From contig JAFZLC010000055.1 in the NCBI GenBank assembly GCA_017551675.1, positions 42,069 through 106,068 on the forward strand: a stretch of 64,000 bases of DNA. The letters are read 5' to 3'. The notes beneath the pieces were generated by a model. The model was not told the DNA's origin, made no database searches, and saw nothing but the letters and a program-made list of their open reading frames with translations. The first letter of the stretch is position 1. The number at the start of each line of letters is the position of its first letter. The stretch is from Paludibacteraceae bacterium. Lineage in GTDB: Bacteria > Bacteroidota > Bacteroidia > Bacteroidales > Paludibacteraceae. The position numbers and the translations under genes are program-made. Of this stretch, positions 7,931 through 18,300 are shown one piece after another.

Positions 7931-8431
7931 ATGAATACAGATAAAATTAAAGAAATAAAGAATCTGAGCAAGACAAGACCAGCAAGTCTGATTAATCGAT
8001 TCTCCCAATCAATCTTAAAAATGATTCTTCTCTCTTTGGGATTCTCCTGCATAACAAGTTGCGGTGGCTTATATGGCACACCTTATGCCGACTTCGAGAT
8101 GAAAGGGAAAGTCACAAATGAGAAAGGTGAAAGTTTGTCTGATGTTGAGATCAATAGTGTAAGCAGAGAATCTGATTCTACATTATACCAAAGACCCGTG
8201 GCCATCACGAGTGCAAGAGGTATGTATACTGTTTCGGAAGACTTATATAGTCTACAATGGAGTGAAGGAGGCTACCCTTTCCGTTTCATTGGCGATACAA
8301 CACTATATGAACCGTTCGACACCACAATCCGTCGTGACCAGCTGCATTTCAAAGGTGCTGATGATTGGTATGAAGGCAAAACTTCTATCGTAGTGAATGT
8401 GACACTGAAAGAAAAAAAGAAAAAAGAATAA
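7931..8431 (+). CDS. Putative lipoprotein of the radical-SAM-associated type
   Basis: A 166-residue protein. A basic N-terminal stretch of about 30 residues precedes a hydrophobic segment and the lipobox ITSC (Cys44), followed by GGLYGTPYADFEMKGKVT. A carboxypeptidase-regulatory-like beta domain follows (KGKVTNEKGESLSDVEI), and the C-terminus is Lys/Glu rich. The pattern YGTPYADF with a beta-sandwich repeats in a Bacteroidales family called radical SAM-associated putative lipoprotein, which often sits near a radical SAM gene; none is visible here, so the label is from general family memory. Start at 7931 is preferred because the alternative Met31 (8021) would leave a signal peptide without positive charge. 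The product is expected on the periplasmic side of an envelope membrane. Confidence 0.65.
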   Translation: MNTDKIKEIKNLSKTRPASLINRFSQSILKMILLSLGFSCITSCGGLYGTPYADFEMKGKVTNEKGESLSDVEINSVSRESDSTLYQRPVAITSARGMYTVSEDLYSLQWSEGGYPFRFIGDTTLYEPFDTTIRRDQLHFKGADDWYEGKTSIVVNVTLKEKKKKE

Positions 8432-8471
8432 CAATTTATAGAACTCACCGCAGCACAATCCTGCCAGACTA

Positions 8472-8503
8472 TTTGGGCAAACAACGAAAAATAAGTAACT
8501 TTG
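8472..8503 (+). promoter_or_regulatory. Promoter of tgt
   Basis: TTTG (8472-8475), 20-base spacer and TAACTTTG (8496-8503) give an exact match to the Bacteroidota consensus. Start is expected near 8510, leaving a leader of about 28 bases. Confidence 0.8.
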
Positions 8504-8537
8504 CAAATTGTAGATACATAAATACAAGAACAGTTTT

Positions 8538-9668
8538 ATGCAATTCGAATTACAATACGTTGATCCTAAAAGTAATGCCCGCGCCGGTAAAATAACGACA
8601 GACCATGGCGTTATCGAAACTCCTATCTTTATGCCTGTCGGCACCGCCGGTACCGTGAAAGCTGTTCACCAAAGAGAAATCAAGGATGATATCAAAGCTC
8701 AAATCATCTTGGGTAATACCTACCATCTTTACCTTCGTCCCGGACTCAATATCCTAGAGAAAGCGGGCGGACTACACAAATTCAACGGATGGGACAAACC
8801 AATACTGACGGATAGCGGCGGATTCCAAGTCTTCTCGCTCTCCGACAACAGAAAACTTACCGAGGAGGGCTGCACCTTCCGTTCTCATATTGATGGTTCG
8901 AAACATATCTTCACCCCTGAAAACGTGGTGGACACTCAACGCATCATCGGTGCGGATATCATCATGGCACTCGACGAGTGTACTCCGGGTACTGCCGATT
9001 ATGCTTACGCAAAACGTTCTCTCGAACGTACACAACGCTGGCTGGACCGTGGACTCAAACATTTTGATGAGACAGAACCTAAATATGGATACAGTCAGAC
9101 CTTCTTTCCTATCGTTCAAGGCTGCACATTCAAAGACCTTCGTCTGAAGGCTGCTGAATATGTTGCCAGCAAAGATAGAGAGGGTAACGCCATCGGTGGA
9201 TTGGCTGTCGGTGAACCTACCGACGTCATGTACGAAATGATTGAAACGGTCAACACCATATTGCCGAAAGACAAACCACGCTACCTCATGGGTGTGGGAA
9301 CGCCAAACAACCTCTTGGAAGCCATCGAACGCGGCGTTGATATGTTCGACTGCGTAATGCCAACAAGAAATGGTCGAAACGGACTATTGTTCACCCAAAA
9401 CGGTACCATGAACATGCGTAACAAAAAATGGGAGGACGATTTTTCTCCTCTCGATCCATTCGGCACCTCTTTCGTCGACTCTTTCTATACAAAGGCTTAT
9501 GTTCGTCACCTATTCGTGGCAGATGAGATACTAGCACTTCAAATTGCATCCATCCATAATTTGGCATTCTATTTGTGGCTTGTCAAAGAGGCTCGCAATC
9601 AGATTATCGCTGGTACGTTCTCAACCTGGAAAGACAGCATGGTAAAGAAACTAAATGTCAGATTATAA
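8538..9668 (+). CDS. tgt: Queuine/preQ1 tRNA-ribosyltransferase
   Basis: A 376-residue enzyme that exchanges guanine at position 34 of GUN-anticodon tRNAs for a 7-deazaguanine base. Conserved blocks are present: DSGGFQVFSL with the catalytic Asp92, ALDECTPG, GGLAVGEP, LMGVGTP and FDCVMPTRNGRNG with the nucleophile Asp271. The zinc site is unusual: where the E. coli enzyme has CDCYTC after PLDP, this protein reads FGTSFVD (308-314), so all three cysteine ligands are lost while the later IHNL histidine remains. I believe other Bacteroidota Tgt proteins share this. The gene has its own promoter and slightly overlaps an upstream alternative start of the LptF/G-type gene, so the two are probably co-transcribed. 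Confidence 0.95.
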   Translation: MQFELQYVDPKSNARAGKITTDHGVIETPIFMPVGTAGTVKAVHQREIKDDIKAQIILGNTYHLYLRPGLNILEKAGGLHKFNGWDKPILTDSGGFQVFSLSDNRKLTEEGCTFRSHIDGSKHIFTPENVVDTQRIIGADIIMALDECTPGTADYAYAKRSLERTQRWLDRGLKHFDETEPKYGYSQTFFPIVQGCTFKDLRLKAAEYVASKDREGNAIGGLAVGEPTDVMYEMIETVNTILPKDKPRYLMGVGTPNNLLEAIERGVDMFDCVMPTRNGRNGLLFTQNGTMNMRNKKWEDDFSPLDPFGTSFVDSFYTKAYVRHLFVADEILALQIASIHNLAFYLWLVKEARNQIIAGTFSTWKDSMVKKLNVRL

Positions 9669-9678
9669 CAGATCGATT

Positions 9679-10755
9679 ATGCTTAAAAAATTAGACATTT
9701 ATATCATACGAAAATTCTTAGGAACCTTTTTCCTATCCATTGTCCTAATTATCAGTATCGCTGTTGTATTTGACATCACCGAAAAGATCGATGACTTTAT
9801 GGAAAACAATGCTCCATTAAAAGCCATCATTTTTGATTATTACGTTAATTTCATTCCTTACTACGCCAACCTGTTTAGTCCTGTGTTCGTCTTCATTTCT
9901 GTTATTTTCGTCACCTCTAAGTTGGCCGACAATTCAGAAATCATCGCCATGTTCTCGTCTGGTATCAGTTTTCACCGACTGATGAGACCTTACATGATCT
10001 CTGCGGCTATCATTGCCCTACTTACCTTCTATTTAAGTAGCTACGTTATTCCCCCTGCCAACAAGGAGAGAATCGATTTTCAGGAAGTCTATGTGAAGAA
10101 AAAGAAGAAAGACCAAGCTATAAAGATTCGTTTGTGGGTGACCGACACTGAAGTTTTCTCCATCGACTACTACGACAAAAGAAACCAAAGCGGACGACGT
10201 GCTTCCATTGATGAATTCAACGGAAAAACTTTGAAATCAAGAATCATCGCCCACGATGTAGAATGGATGGGCGAAGACAATTGGAGACTACTCGACTATA
10301 CAAAAAGAGAGTTCGATGGACTTTACGAACACCTAACCAGAGGGGACACAATGAATCTGAAACTGAACCTCATTCCCGACGACTTCTTCGTCTTTGCAGG
10401 TATGCAGGAGCAAATGTCAACCCCTGAACTGAAAAAGTATATCGAAAGACAGAAATCAAGAGGTATCGGCAATATAAAAGACTTTGAGATTGAATATTCC
10501 AGAAGATTCTCATTCCCTTTCGCCGCATTCATTCTAACCATCATTGGAGTCTCCCTCTCTTCGAAGAAGATAAAGGGAGGTATGGGTATAAACTTAGGTA
10601 TCGGTATTGCACTGAGTCTTCTCTATATCCTCTTCTTCTCCATATCCTCCACATTCGCAGTCAATGGCAATTTCTCACCAGCAATGGCAGTATGGTTACC
10701 TAACATAATTTTCGGACTCATTGCCATTGTTCTATACGTAAGAGCACCTAAATAA
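9679..10755 (+). CDS. LptF/LptG-family permease (YjgP/YjgQ)
   Basis: A ~358-residue inner-membrane protein of the lipopolysaccharide transport ABC exporter. It starts MLKKLDIYIIRKFLGTFF, the family signature, followed by three predicted N-terminal helices (about 15-130), a beta-jellyroll periplasmic domain (about 135-265) and three C-terminal helices (FPFAAFILTIIGVSL onward). With LptB and its LptF/LptG partner it would lift LPS from the inner membrane; neither partner gene is in the window. Whether it is LptF or LptG is not decided here. The start at 9679 is chosen over an in-frame ATG at 9655, which would overlap tgt and add a charged non-family extension. The PrsW-type gene follows after seven bases. 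Confidence 0.9.
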   Translation: MLKKLDIYIIRKFLGTFFLSIVLIISIAVVFDITEKIDDFMENNAPLKAIIFDYYVNFIPYYANLFSPVFVFISVIFVTSKLADNSEIIAMFSSGISFHRLMRPYMISAAIIALLTFYLSSYVIPPANKERIDFQEVYVKKKKKDQAIKIRLWVTDTEVFSIDYYDKRNQSGRRASIDEFNGKTLKSRIIAHDVEWMGEDNWRLLDYTKREFDGLYEHLTRGDTMNLKLNLIPDDFFVFAGMQEQMSTPELKKYIERQKSRGIGNIKDFEIEYSRRFSFPFAAFILTIIGVSLSSKKIKGGMGINLGIGIALSLLYILFFSISSTFAVNGNFSPAMAVWLPNIIFGLIAIVLYVRAPK

Positions 10756-10762
10756 AACACAA

Positions 10763-11794
10763 ATGATTTTAATCATCCGTAATGGCAAACAATTCGGTCC
10801 TTATGACAAGGATACGATCAAGCAATATGTAGAAGATGGCAAGATTCTAAAATGCGACAAATGCGTCGATAGTTCAGATATGGACAATGTCATCACCGTC
10901 AAACAATATTTGAAAGACAACGACATCTCTGTAAAGGTCAAATCCGCAGGAAGTCTTGTCAACCAATTGAAATCCATCGGACGAGACATCATTATTCCCC
11001 ATGAATTCTTCAAAAAGGAGATACTATTAAGCGATAAGAAGTTTCTCTTATTGGCTGCGATAGGACTACTACCATCCGTCATTGGTTTCTTCATTCAGAA
11101 TGAATGGTTGATGTTTTATTTCGTCTCCCTCTACTTCTCTGTCATTTGGAGCATCTTCTTCTATAATTTCTTTAAAACGTCACAAGTATCGTGGAAGACG
11201 GCTACCACCATCTTTTTTATGACACAAATCTTTATCTTCCTTTTATGGGATGTAACAGGATTGGTAAAGCTAAATCCTTTCTATAACATTGGTGAACAAG
11301 GAGGATTCTTTTCACGACTCATATTCTTTATTATGGGAGTTGGATTCACCGAGGAGTTTGTCAAAGCCATTCCTCTTTTCATATTAATAGCGAGGGCGAA
11401 AGAGCCTTTAATACCACGCACATTAGTCTTTTACGGACTCATTTCAGGATTAGCATTCGGTGTAGAGGAAGGCGTACAATATCAGATAAAGGTGAATGAC
11501 CAATTGGAATACCAATATTCATTTTTTGCCAACATAGCCAGACTCACCTACCTTCCTTTCATTCATGCCGTATTCACAGGCATAGCAGGTTACTATATCG
11601 CCTTTGGTAACCTCTACCCTAAATTCAAAAAGTCACTCTATGCGATGGCTATTGTCGTTCCGATGGTTCTACATGGTCTGTACGACACATTCAATCAAAA
11701 CACATTTATCGCCATCTTCTTCCTAATTATTCCAGTGGCTCTGCTTATGACCTATTTAAGGCGCACATCAGACTTAAAATCGAAATTGAGATAG
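10763..11794 (+). CDS. PrsW-family intramembrane protease with N-terminal GYF_2-like domain
   Basis: A 343-residue protein. Residues 1-45 resemble a GYF_2-type domain (ILIIRNGKQFGPYDKDTI), and about eight transmembrane segments follow. The PrsW catalytic signature is visible as GFTEEFVKAIP with the paired glutamates, then FGVEEGVQ, FIHAVFTG and a last VLHGLYD; Glu and His residues in these four blocks form the presumed metal-dependent active site. In Bacillus, PrsW cleaves an anti-sigma factor; the substrate here is unknown. The gene follows the LPS permease with a seven-base gap, hinting at an envelope role. A strong two-way terminator lies just downstream. Confidence 0.85.
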   Translation: MILIIRNGKQFGPYDKDTIKQYVEDGKILKCDKCVDSSDMDNVITVKQYLKDNDISVKVKSAGSLVNQLKSIGRDIIIPHEFFKKEILLSDKKFLLLAAIGLLPSVIGFFIQNEWLMFYFVSLYFSVIWSIFFYNFFKTSQVSWKTATTIFFMTQIFIFLLWDVTGLVKLNPFYNIGEQGGFFSRLIFFIMGVGFTEEFVKAIPLFILIARAKEPLIPRTLVFYGLISGLAFGVEEGVQYQIKVNDQLEYQYSFFANIARLTYLPFIHAVFTGIAGYYIAFGNLYPKFKKSLYAMAIVVPMVLHGLYDTFNQNTFIAIFFLIIPVALLMTYLRRTSDLKSKLR

Positions 11795-11842
11795 AAACTA
11801 GTACGATAGGAAAATCGTGCTAGATTGAAGAGGAAATAAATA

Positions 11843-11872
11843 AACCCCGAAAGCCTAACAACTTTCGGGGTT
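11843..11872. terminator. Bidirectional intrinsic terminator
   Basis: AACCCCGAAAG (11843-11853) and CTTTCGGGGTT (11862-11872) form an 11-bp perfect stem with an eight-base loop. It lies between the convergent PrsW-type gene and the small lipoprotein gene and can serve both. Confidence 0.85.
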
Positions 11873-11911
11873 CACTTTGTTAAATATACCCTTATATGCT
11901 TGAATTACTCG

Positions 11912-12127
11912 TTATTCACATACAAATCCCTTTGGAGAACCGTTGACACCGTATGTGTTCAAGTCAGAGCAATCAGAGACTGACATCTCTTCGTAATCGT
12001 AACTATAACTAGGCACTTCGTTACCCTCTTCATCGTAATAAGTACAATGACAGTCGTTTTTCGTACATGAGAATAATCCCAATGAAAGTGCGACAGTTCC
12101 AAGTGCTATAAAAATCTTCTTCATCAT
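11912..12127 (-). CDS. Small cysteine-containing lipoprotein, unknown function
   Basis: A 71-residue predicted lipoprotein. The signal is MMKKIFIALGTVALSLGLF with lipobox LFSC (lipidated Cys21). The mature part of about 50 residues is acidic and Tyr/Ser rich (YDEEGNEVPSYSYDYEEMS) and holds four further cysteines, which could form two disulfides. I do not recognise the family. A plausible -7 box lies between the pheT stop codon and this gene, so it may have its own promoter. The product should be an envelope-anchored small protein. Confidence 0.7.
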   Translation of the reverse strand: MMKKIFIALGTVALSLGLFSCTKNDCHCTYYDEEGNEVPSYSYDYEEMSVSDCSDLNTYGVNGSPKGFVCE

Positions 12128-12201
12128 TTTATACTATAAAATTACGCCTACTCTTTTACACGGTTTTCAGCAACCCCAAAGTTTTTCAAATACATCGAGT
12201 G

Positions 12202-12209
12202 CAAATGTA
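12202..12209 (-). promoter_or_regulatory. Candidate -7 box for the small lipoprotein gene
   Basis: On the minus strand the bases read TACATTTG, a full match to TAnnTTTG, just after the pheT stop codon. A TTTG -33 element at the right distance is not evident. The start would be near 12195, about 70 bases before the ATG. Confidence 0.4.
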
Positions 12210-12215
12210 ATAAAA

Positions 12216-14678
12216 TTATCGAATCTTCGCACCCAATTTCTCTTCGAAATTTTTAATCAGTTTATTCATTATACCATCAATCTGCGTATCCGTAAGCGTT
12301 TTAGCCATATCTTGCAAAATGAAGGTGACTGCATAAGACTTCTTTCCTGCTGGCAAGTTCTTACCCTCATAGACATCAAACAAGTACATATCCTTCAACA
12401 ACTTGCGCTCTGTCTCGCTTGCAATCTTAGCCACATCCGCAAAGGTGGTGTTCGTATCCAACAACAACGCCAAATCACGCTTAACCTCTGGGAACTTAGA
12501 TATATCCGAATAAGAAACTTTATGTTTCTTCAACTCAGACAATATATTGTTCCATTCCAAATCAGCAAAATAGACATCAGTATCAATATCAAACTTCTTT
12601 GTCACCTTTTTAGAAACAACACCCAATGTTGCCAACAACTTACCTGCAGGGGTCAACATCGTCAAACCTTCCGACAACAAATCGTCTGAATATTCTCCAA
12701 TCACCAAACCTTTCTTCTCCACACCCAAACGAGCGAAGATATTATCCACATAAGCAGACAATTGATAGAAGGATGTCTTATCCTGTTTCTGTACCCAGCT
12801 TGCAAGTGTCTTGTTACCTGCCAACCAAATACCCAAATGGAAATCCTCTGAATAAGGTTTCAATGGTTGCTCGATAGTAGACTCCTTAGATGGATTCTTA
12901 TGATAGCAGTTACCAAACTCATAGAACTTCACATCTCCGTTTTTACGATTGATGTTGTAAGAGATGCTCTCCAATCCACCGAACAACAAAGTCTGACGCA
13001 TACAACCAAGATCCGCACTTAATGGATTCATCACATTAATGGTGGTCTCTGCTGTATATTTCACTCCATCTGCGTAATAAGAAAGTTTTGTCAGTGAGTT
13101 ATTTAATATCTCATGGAATCCGCAACCACTCAACTGATCAGAGATCATATTCTGAAGTTTCAACGAGTTAGGTTTTGGAGAATAAGCAATAGAAGAGTGA
13201 AGAGTCGTACCCTCCTCCACATTATCATATCCGTAGATACGAAGGATATCCTCAATCACATCCACATCACGTTGCACATCCACACGATACGTAGGAACAG
13301 CCAACTGCATGGTAGTCTCCGTCTCATTCTTGATTTCGATTTCCAAACCTTTCAAGATTGATTTTACATCCTGCTTAGAGATCTCTTGACCCACTAAGGA
13401 GTTAATCTTTTCAAATGTCAGATTAACAGGATAAGGAGCTACAGCAACAGGATAGTTGTCAAACACATCAGAAGAGATGGTTCCACCTGCCACTTCCTTA
13501 ACAAGCAAAGCTGCCAATTTCAAAATATATAATGTATTGTTTGGATCGCAACCTCTCTCATAACGGAAAGATGCATCTGTATTCAAACCATGACGACGAG
13601 CCGTCTTACGAACTGAAACAGGATTAAAGTATGCACTTTCAATAAAGATGTTCTTTGTCTGTTCTGTAACACCAGAATGCAAACCACCGAACACACCAGC
13701 GATACATGCACCACCCTTTTCGTCGCAGATCATCAAATCATCAGCGCTCAATGTTCTTTCCACACCATCCAATGTAACGAACTTAGTGCCTTCAGCCAAA
13801 TTCTTCACGATGATGTGTCGACCATCCATCTTATCAACATCAAAAGCATGCAATGGTTGTCCCATAGCATGAAGCATGAAGTTTGTCACATCCACCACAT
13901 TATTGATAGGACGAACACCAATTGTCTTCAACAACTTTTGCATCCATTCTGGAGACTCTTTGATTGTGACACCAGCCACAACAACACCAGAGTAACGTGG
14001 GCAAGCCTTTTCATTTTCAACAGTGACCTTTACAGGATAATTATTGTTCTCCACCTTGAAAGCAGAGACATCCGGCAATGTCAATTTATACTTATTATTA
14101 TGTAATGCGAAATAAGCCGCCAAATCTCTAGCAACACCATAATGAGATGCCGCATCAATACGATTTGGAGTGATATCCACCTCAATCACATAATCTTTTT
14201 CAATCTGATAATAATCCTTAGCCAAGGTACCCACCTTACAATCAGCAGGCAATTCGATGATTCCCTCATGACTTGTTCCAATTCCGATTTCATCCTCTGC
14301 GCAAAGCATACCGTATGACTCTACACCACGCAATTTAGAACGTTTAATCGTAAAGGTCTGATCTCCATCATACAATTTTGTACCAATCGTAGCGACGATG
14401 GTTTTCAATCCTGCACGGCAATTAGCAGCTCCACAAACAATCTGGAGAGGATCTCCTGAGCCCACATTAACAAGTGCTACATGCAAATGATCCGAATCTG
14501 GATGATTCTCGCATTGCAAAACTTCACCAACTACCAAGCCTTCCAAGCCACCTTTTATTGATTCAACCTCTTCCACACCATCTACCTCAAGACCTATGGA
14601 AGTTAAAATCTTTGATACTTCTTCTGGTTCTATATCAAGGTTTAAGTACCTTTTCAACCAATTGTATGATATATTCAT
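12216..14678 (-). CDS. pheT: Phenylalanine--tRNA ligase beta subunit
   Basis: An 820-residue subunit that pairs with PheS to charge tRNA-Phe. It begins MNISYNWLKRYLNLDIEPEEV, then shows the tRNA-binding OB fold (GLVVGEVLQCENHPDSDHL), the B3/B4 editing region (ACPRYSGVVVAGV, INNVVDVTNFMLHAMGQPLHAFD), the B5 domain (EEISKQDVKSILKGLEI region), the catalytic-like core and the C-terminal ferredoxin-like anticodon-binding domain (SKFPEVKRDLALLLD). The open frame continues 50 codons further upstream, but that stretch is hydrophobic, unlike the family, and would run past the likely promoter, so 14678 is the start. pheS is not adjacent. Confidence 0.97.
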   Translation of the reverse strand: MNISYNWLKRYLNLDIEPEEVSKILTSIGLEVDGVEEVESIKGGLEGLVVGEVLQCENHPDSDHLHVALVNVGSGDPLQIVCGAANCRAGLKTIVATIGTKLYDGDQTFTIKRSKLRGVESYGMLCAEDEIGIGTSHEGIIELPADCKVGTLAKDYYQIEKDYVIEVDITPNRIDAASHYGVARDLAAYFALHNNKYKLTLPDVSAFKVENNNYPVKVTVENEKACPRYSGVVVAGVTIKESPEWMQKLLKTIGVRPINNVVDVTNFMLHAMGQPLHAFDVDKMDGRHIIVKNLAEGTKFVTLDGVERTLSADDLMICDEKGGACIAGVFGGLHSGVTEQTKNIFIESAYFNPVSVRKTARRHGLNTDASFRYERGCDPNNTLYILKLAALLVKEVAGGTISSDVFDNYPVAVAPYPVNLTFEKINSLVGQEISKQDVKSILKGLEIEIKNETETTMQLAVPTYRVDVQRDVDVIEDILRIYGYDNVEEGTTLHSSIAYSPKPNSLKLQNMISDQLSGCGFHEILNNSLTKLSYYADGVKYTAETTINVMNPLSADLGCMRQTLLFGGLESISYNINRKNGDVKFYEFGNCYHKNPSKESTIEQPLKPYSEDFHLGIWLAGNKTLASWVQKQDKTSFYQLSAYVDNIFARLGVEKKGLVIGEYSDDLLSEGLTMLTPAGKLLATLGVVSKKVTKKFDIDTDVYFADLEWNNILSELKKHKVSYSDISKFPEVKRDLALLLDTNTTFADVAKIASETERKLLKDMYLFDVYEGKNLPAGKKSYAVTFILQDMAKTLTDTQIDGIMNKLIKNFEEKLGAKIR

Positions 14679-14735
14679 CTTTATTAAATTAATTATCTTC
14701 TTCAAGCAGAAAGTACCGATGTAACTTTCAACGCA

Positions 14736-14743
14736 CAAAAATA
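14736..14743 (-). promoter_or_regulatory. Candidate pheT promoter (-7 box)
   Basis: The minus strand reads TATTTTTG, matching TAnnTTTG. Transcription would start near 14729, about 50 bases before the ATG at 14678. A TTTG lies 15 bases further upstream, somewhat closer than usual. Confidence 0.45.
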
Positions 14744-14776
14744 AAAAAAATATAGGAGCAAAAGAAAAAAATAGGC

Positions 14777-14784
14777 TAACTTTG
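14777..14784 (+). promoter_or_regulatory. Promoter -7 box of the Fur-family gene
   Basis: TAACTTTG matches TAnnTTTG. The start site should be near 14791, about 15 bases before the ATG. No clear -33 element is seen. It is divergent to the pheT promoter, 33 bases away. Confidence 0.55.
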
Positions 14785-14805
14785 TCCACCAAACCAGAAA
14801 ATTGA

Positions 14806-15291
14806 ATGGAGAATAACAACAAAAACAAACCAACCGCACGTCAAATCCTTACGGACTTAATCGAGAAGAAGAATCTCCGCAAGACCCCCGAGCGATTTGC
14901 CATACTAGAGGAGATCTATCAAATCGATGGACATTTCACCATTGATTCACTTTATTCTCTATTGAATGACAAGAATTACCACGTCAGTCGAGCCACCCTC
15001 TATAATACGGTGGAGTTGCTTCTTGAATGCAACCTAGTCTTAAAACATCATTTTGGTAAGGAGACTGCCGAGTACGAAAAATGTTACAACTGCAAGGTGC
15101 ATCATCATCTTGTTTGCACCAATTGCGGTGAAATCAGAGAATTTACAGATGTAAATATCAGACGTAACATTCAAACAAAGCATTATAAAAAATTCGATAT
15201 GACCCACTACTCTCTCGTAGTCTATGGCCTTTGTGAAAAATGTAAAGAAGCTCAATCACAAACTCATATAAAAACAAAGGGAGAAAGCTAA
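14806..15291 (+). CDS. Fur-family metalloregulator
   Basis: A 161-residue repressor of the Fur/PerR/Zur family. The winged-helix N-terminal part includes RKTPERFAILEEIY and the recognition segment VSRATLYNTVELL. The dimerisation domain has the metal-binding HHHLVCTNCG and a structural-zinc-type second pair GLCEKC near the C-terminus. The sensed ligand (iron, zinc or peroxide) cannot be told from sequence. It is divergent from pheT. A short inverted repeat GGGAGA...TCTCCC at 15279-15300 overlaps the stop codon and may act as a weak terminator before the convergent VIT/VWA gene. Confidence 0.9.
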   Translation: MENNNKNKPTARQILTDLIEKKNLRKTPERFAILEEIYQIDGHFTIDSLYSLLNDKNYHVSRATLYNTVELLLECNLVLKHHFGKETAEYEKCYNCKVHHHLVCTNCGEIREFTDVNIRRNIQTKHYKKFDMTHYSLVVYGLCEKCKEAQSQTHIKTKGES

Positions 15292-15300
15292 CTCTCTCCC
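15279..15300 (+). terminator. Weak hairpin at the end of the Fur-family gene
   Basis: GGGAGA and TCTCCC pair around a 10-base loop that includes the stop codon. There is no long T run, so termination efficiency is uncertain. Confidence 0.35.
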
Positions 15301-15319
15301 TCTGTAACTTAAACACAAC

Positions 15320-18300
15320 CTATTTTATTTCAAACTCATCCAATTTCACCATTCCTCTTACATTATCCAACACTATCATCTTCTCTTCACAAGTTTGATT
15401 TTTCCTTCCATAATTTCTAAACACAGAGACCTTTACAATAACTGGTTGCAACTGTTTTTGTGAAGTTGTACCATAATAATGAATATTCACCGAATAGGTT
15501 CCCTTTATCGCCTTTTTCAAAAGGAACTCTTCCGGACCATATCCTCTTGTGAAATCTTCAGAGATAGAACCTCCTATATATGTTTTTTTATGTTTATAGC
15601 CACACGATTCTTTATTAGGATCAGTTACCCATAAATCTATATCACAATTATCTGTATTCCATGATATAACAACACGCAAATCATATCCAAAACGTTCATC
15701 CTTAACCTTTTTATTTTTAAATTCGGTAGGATGCAATGCCACCAATTCATCCATCTCATGTTGAACAATATATTTAATACCCAAAAATCGATCCCAATTC
15801 CCTTCCATTACCTTTTCAAACATTTCATACGCCTTAACATAATCCCCACATGCTCGGTATGCAAAAGCTAAGTCTCGATATGTTTGCGGTTCTTCATTTC
15901 TCACCTTCTCCACATCTTTATACGTCTCTAACGCTAAACTGTTTTCTCCATACTCCATCAATTTTCCTCCCAAGGTTCGTAGTATTTCTGGCTCTTCCAT
16001 TTTCAGCTCTGCCAAATTTGAAATGATACGAACTGCTAAACTATTCAGTCCTTCAGAATAGAAATAATCTGCCACATCTATATAAAAAAGGATATTATCA
16101 GCATCTAATTCTCTCAACTTCAAATACTTGTCATACATCGCACTTTTTGGCACACGTTTTAGTTCTGACAAATAAGAAGGAATGGTAGTTCGTGCCTTTC
16201 TGAAACTTTCCGAAGGTAAATTATTGCGAACTATTTGAGGCGTTTGACGTTTCCTTCTCTCCATTTTTGTTGAATTATTACGACGAACCGATGTTGAATC
16301 ATTACGATGAACCAATATTGAATCATTACAAATTGTCATAGCATCTGACAATTTAAAAAGAACTGGCAATCTAAAATAAGAACGCACCTTTCTTCCATTT
16401 TGCTCTCCAGGAATCCACTTAGGCATTGATGACACAACACGAATTGCTTCATCATCTAATAGAGGATCAACACCACGTTCAATTTGGACATTTGATATGG
16501 TACTATCTGTATTAACAACAAAACTAACAATAACTCTACCTTGCAGACCTAAATTCGCTGCTTGTTCTGGATAACAAAGATTACACCTTAAATATTCTTT
16601 TAGAGCATTCATACCACCTTGAAATTCTGCTTTTTTTTCTACCATTGTATAGATTTCATCCTCATCATTTTCTGCATCATCTGTTTCTACTGAATAAGCC
16701 TCACTTTCAACAGCTTGATCTTCAACAGCACTCAACATCAACGGTTGTTCAACTCTATAGGCACTACGAGTATCTGCCTGTGATAATTCTATCTCTTCAA
16801 ACGTCTCCGTCGAAAATTCTTCTTCAACAATAGGCATTGGGGCATCTGGACGATCAATTCTGGGCTTTCCTCCTTTCTTTATACGTTCATACTCTTCCCT
16901 TAATTCTGCAGGCGGCTCTATTTCATATTGAATATAATCCCAAACAGTTTCCAACACAATAAGTGACGTATAATCACTTACCAAACCGTATTTCATACAT
17001 AACTCTTTTATCTCATCTTTATTTTCTTTCGAATTTTGTTCTAATTCAGAGACTTTTTTCTGCGCCCATATACGCTTTACATTAGTACCTAAATTATCCG
17101 ATAGTGATGAAATAGTATACTCTTGCGTCTTCTCCACCTTGTCACCATAACCTAGATTCAATTTTAACACAGCACTCTTAGCAGACATGCATCCTACAAT
17201 TGACAAATTTTCATCCACTTCAACCCCAGTTTTAGGATAAACATCCTCCATTTCCGAATGATCATAAGAGACACTGATTAAACGAATATACTGATGAGTC
17301 AAATGATTCAAGGCTTCTTTTTGCGACATCTCATTCAAATTAATATAAGATCCACCTTTCGTAGTCAGACGGGATAAAAACGAATAATCAGAACGCATAC
17401 TAGAATTTATCGCATACAAAGGCACATTAGATTGTGTAGGATTTTTCACACCGAAATTAGAAACACCATCAGAGAACAATAATATTTCATCCACATCGTA
17501 CTTCGCAAAATTTAATGCGCCAAACTGAGTTCCACCATCAAAAGGCTGTGTACTCATATTTTGTTTAATATCATTATATGTGGCATTAGGAATTATTTTA
17601 TCCAAATACACTCTATCACTAAAAGTAACCAAACGAACGTTCACTTTTCCTAAATAAGACAGATAATCCTTTAGCAAAGCATACTCTTTTTCAATATTTC
17701 TATTTTTAGCAGAAGAAGAAACATCAAAAACAACCGCTATCGATTTTGGTTTTACCTTATCCTTTTTTCCCTGGATATTAGGTGAAAGATAGAAAAAAGT
17801 ATTCGTTCCCTCATCTTCTGTAACCAGATCTTGTTTATTTGAGACAGGGACCTGAACACGTACGAAATCATTCAATTTCACATTCTCCGCAGAAAATGAG
17901 ATTCTTGTACCTTCCGAATAAGAGGAAGAAGAAAGATTCAGCAAAGATGTCTGTATTTTAGGAGTTGACGAAGGGTTCACAAAAGTCACATCCAAACTGA
18001 ATTTATCCAATTGATGTTCAGAAAAGAGTGGTAAATTATACAACTCTACACCATCAGAAGATTTAATTTCCTGTTCATATCCAATAATTACATGACGAGG
18101 CGAACCTTTTCGTAATGGATAGATTCGTGTTTTAAAATTATTACCTTTTGTTTTCTCAACCAATCCTGGATCCACACCATTCCGAACAATTCTTTCGAAC
18201 GTACGACGAGCTTTACTTTTATCAACAACAACACCCTCTCTCATTTTTCCATTCACATCCAATGCATAACGAGAAACCGTTTGTCCATCTCCCAATGGAA

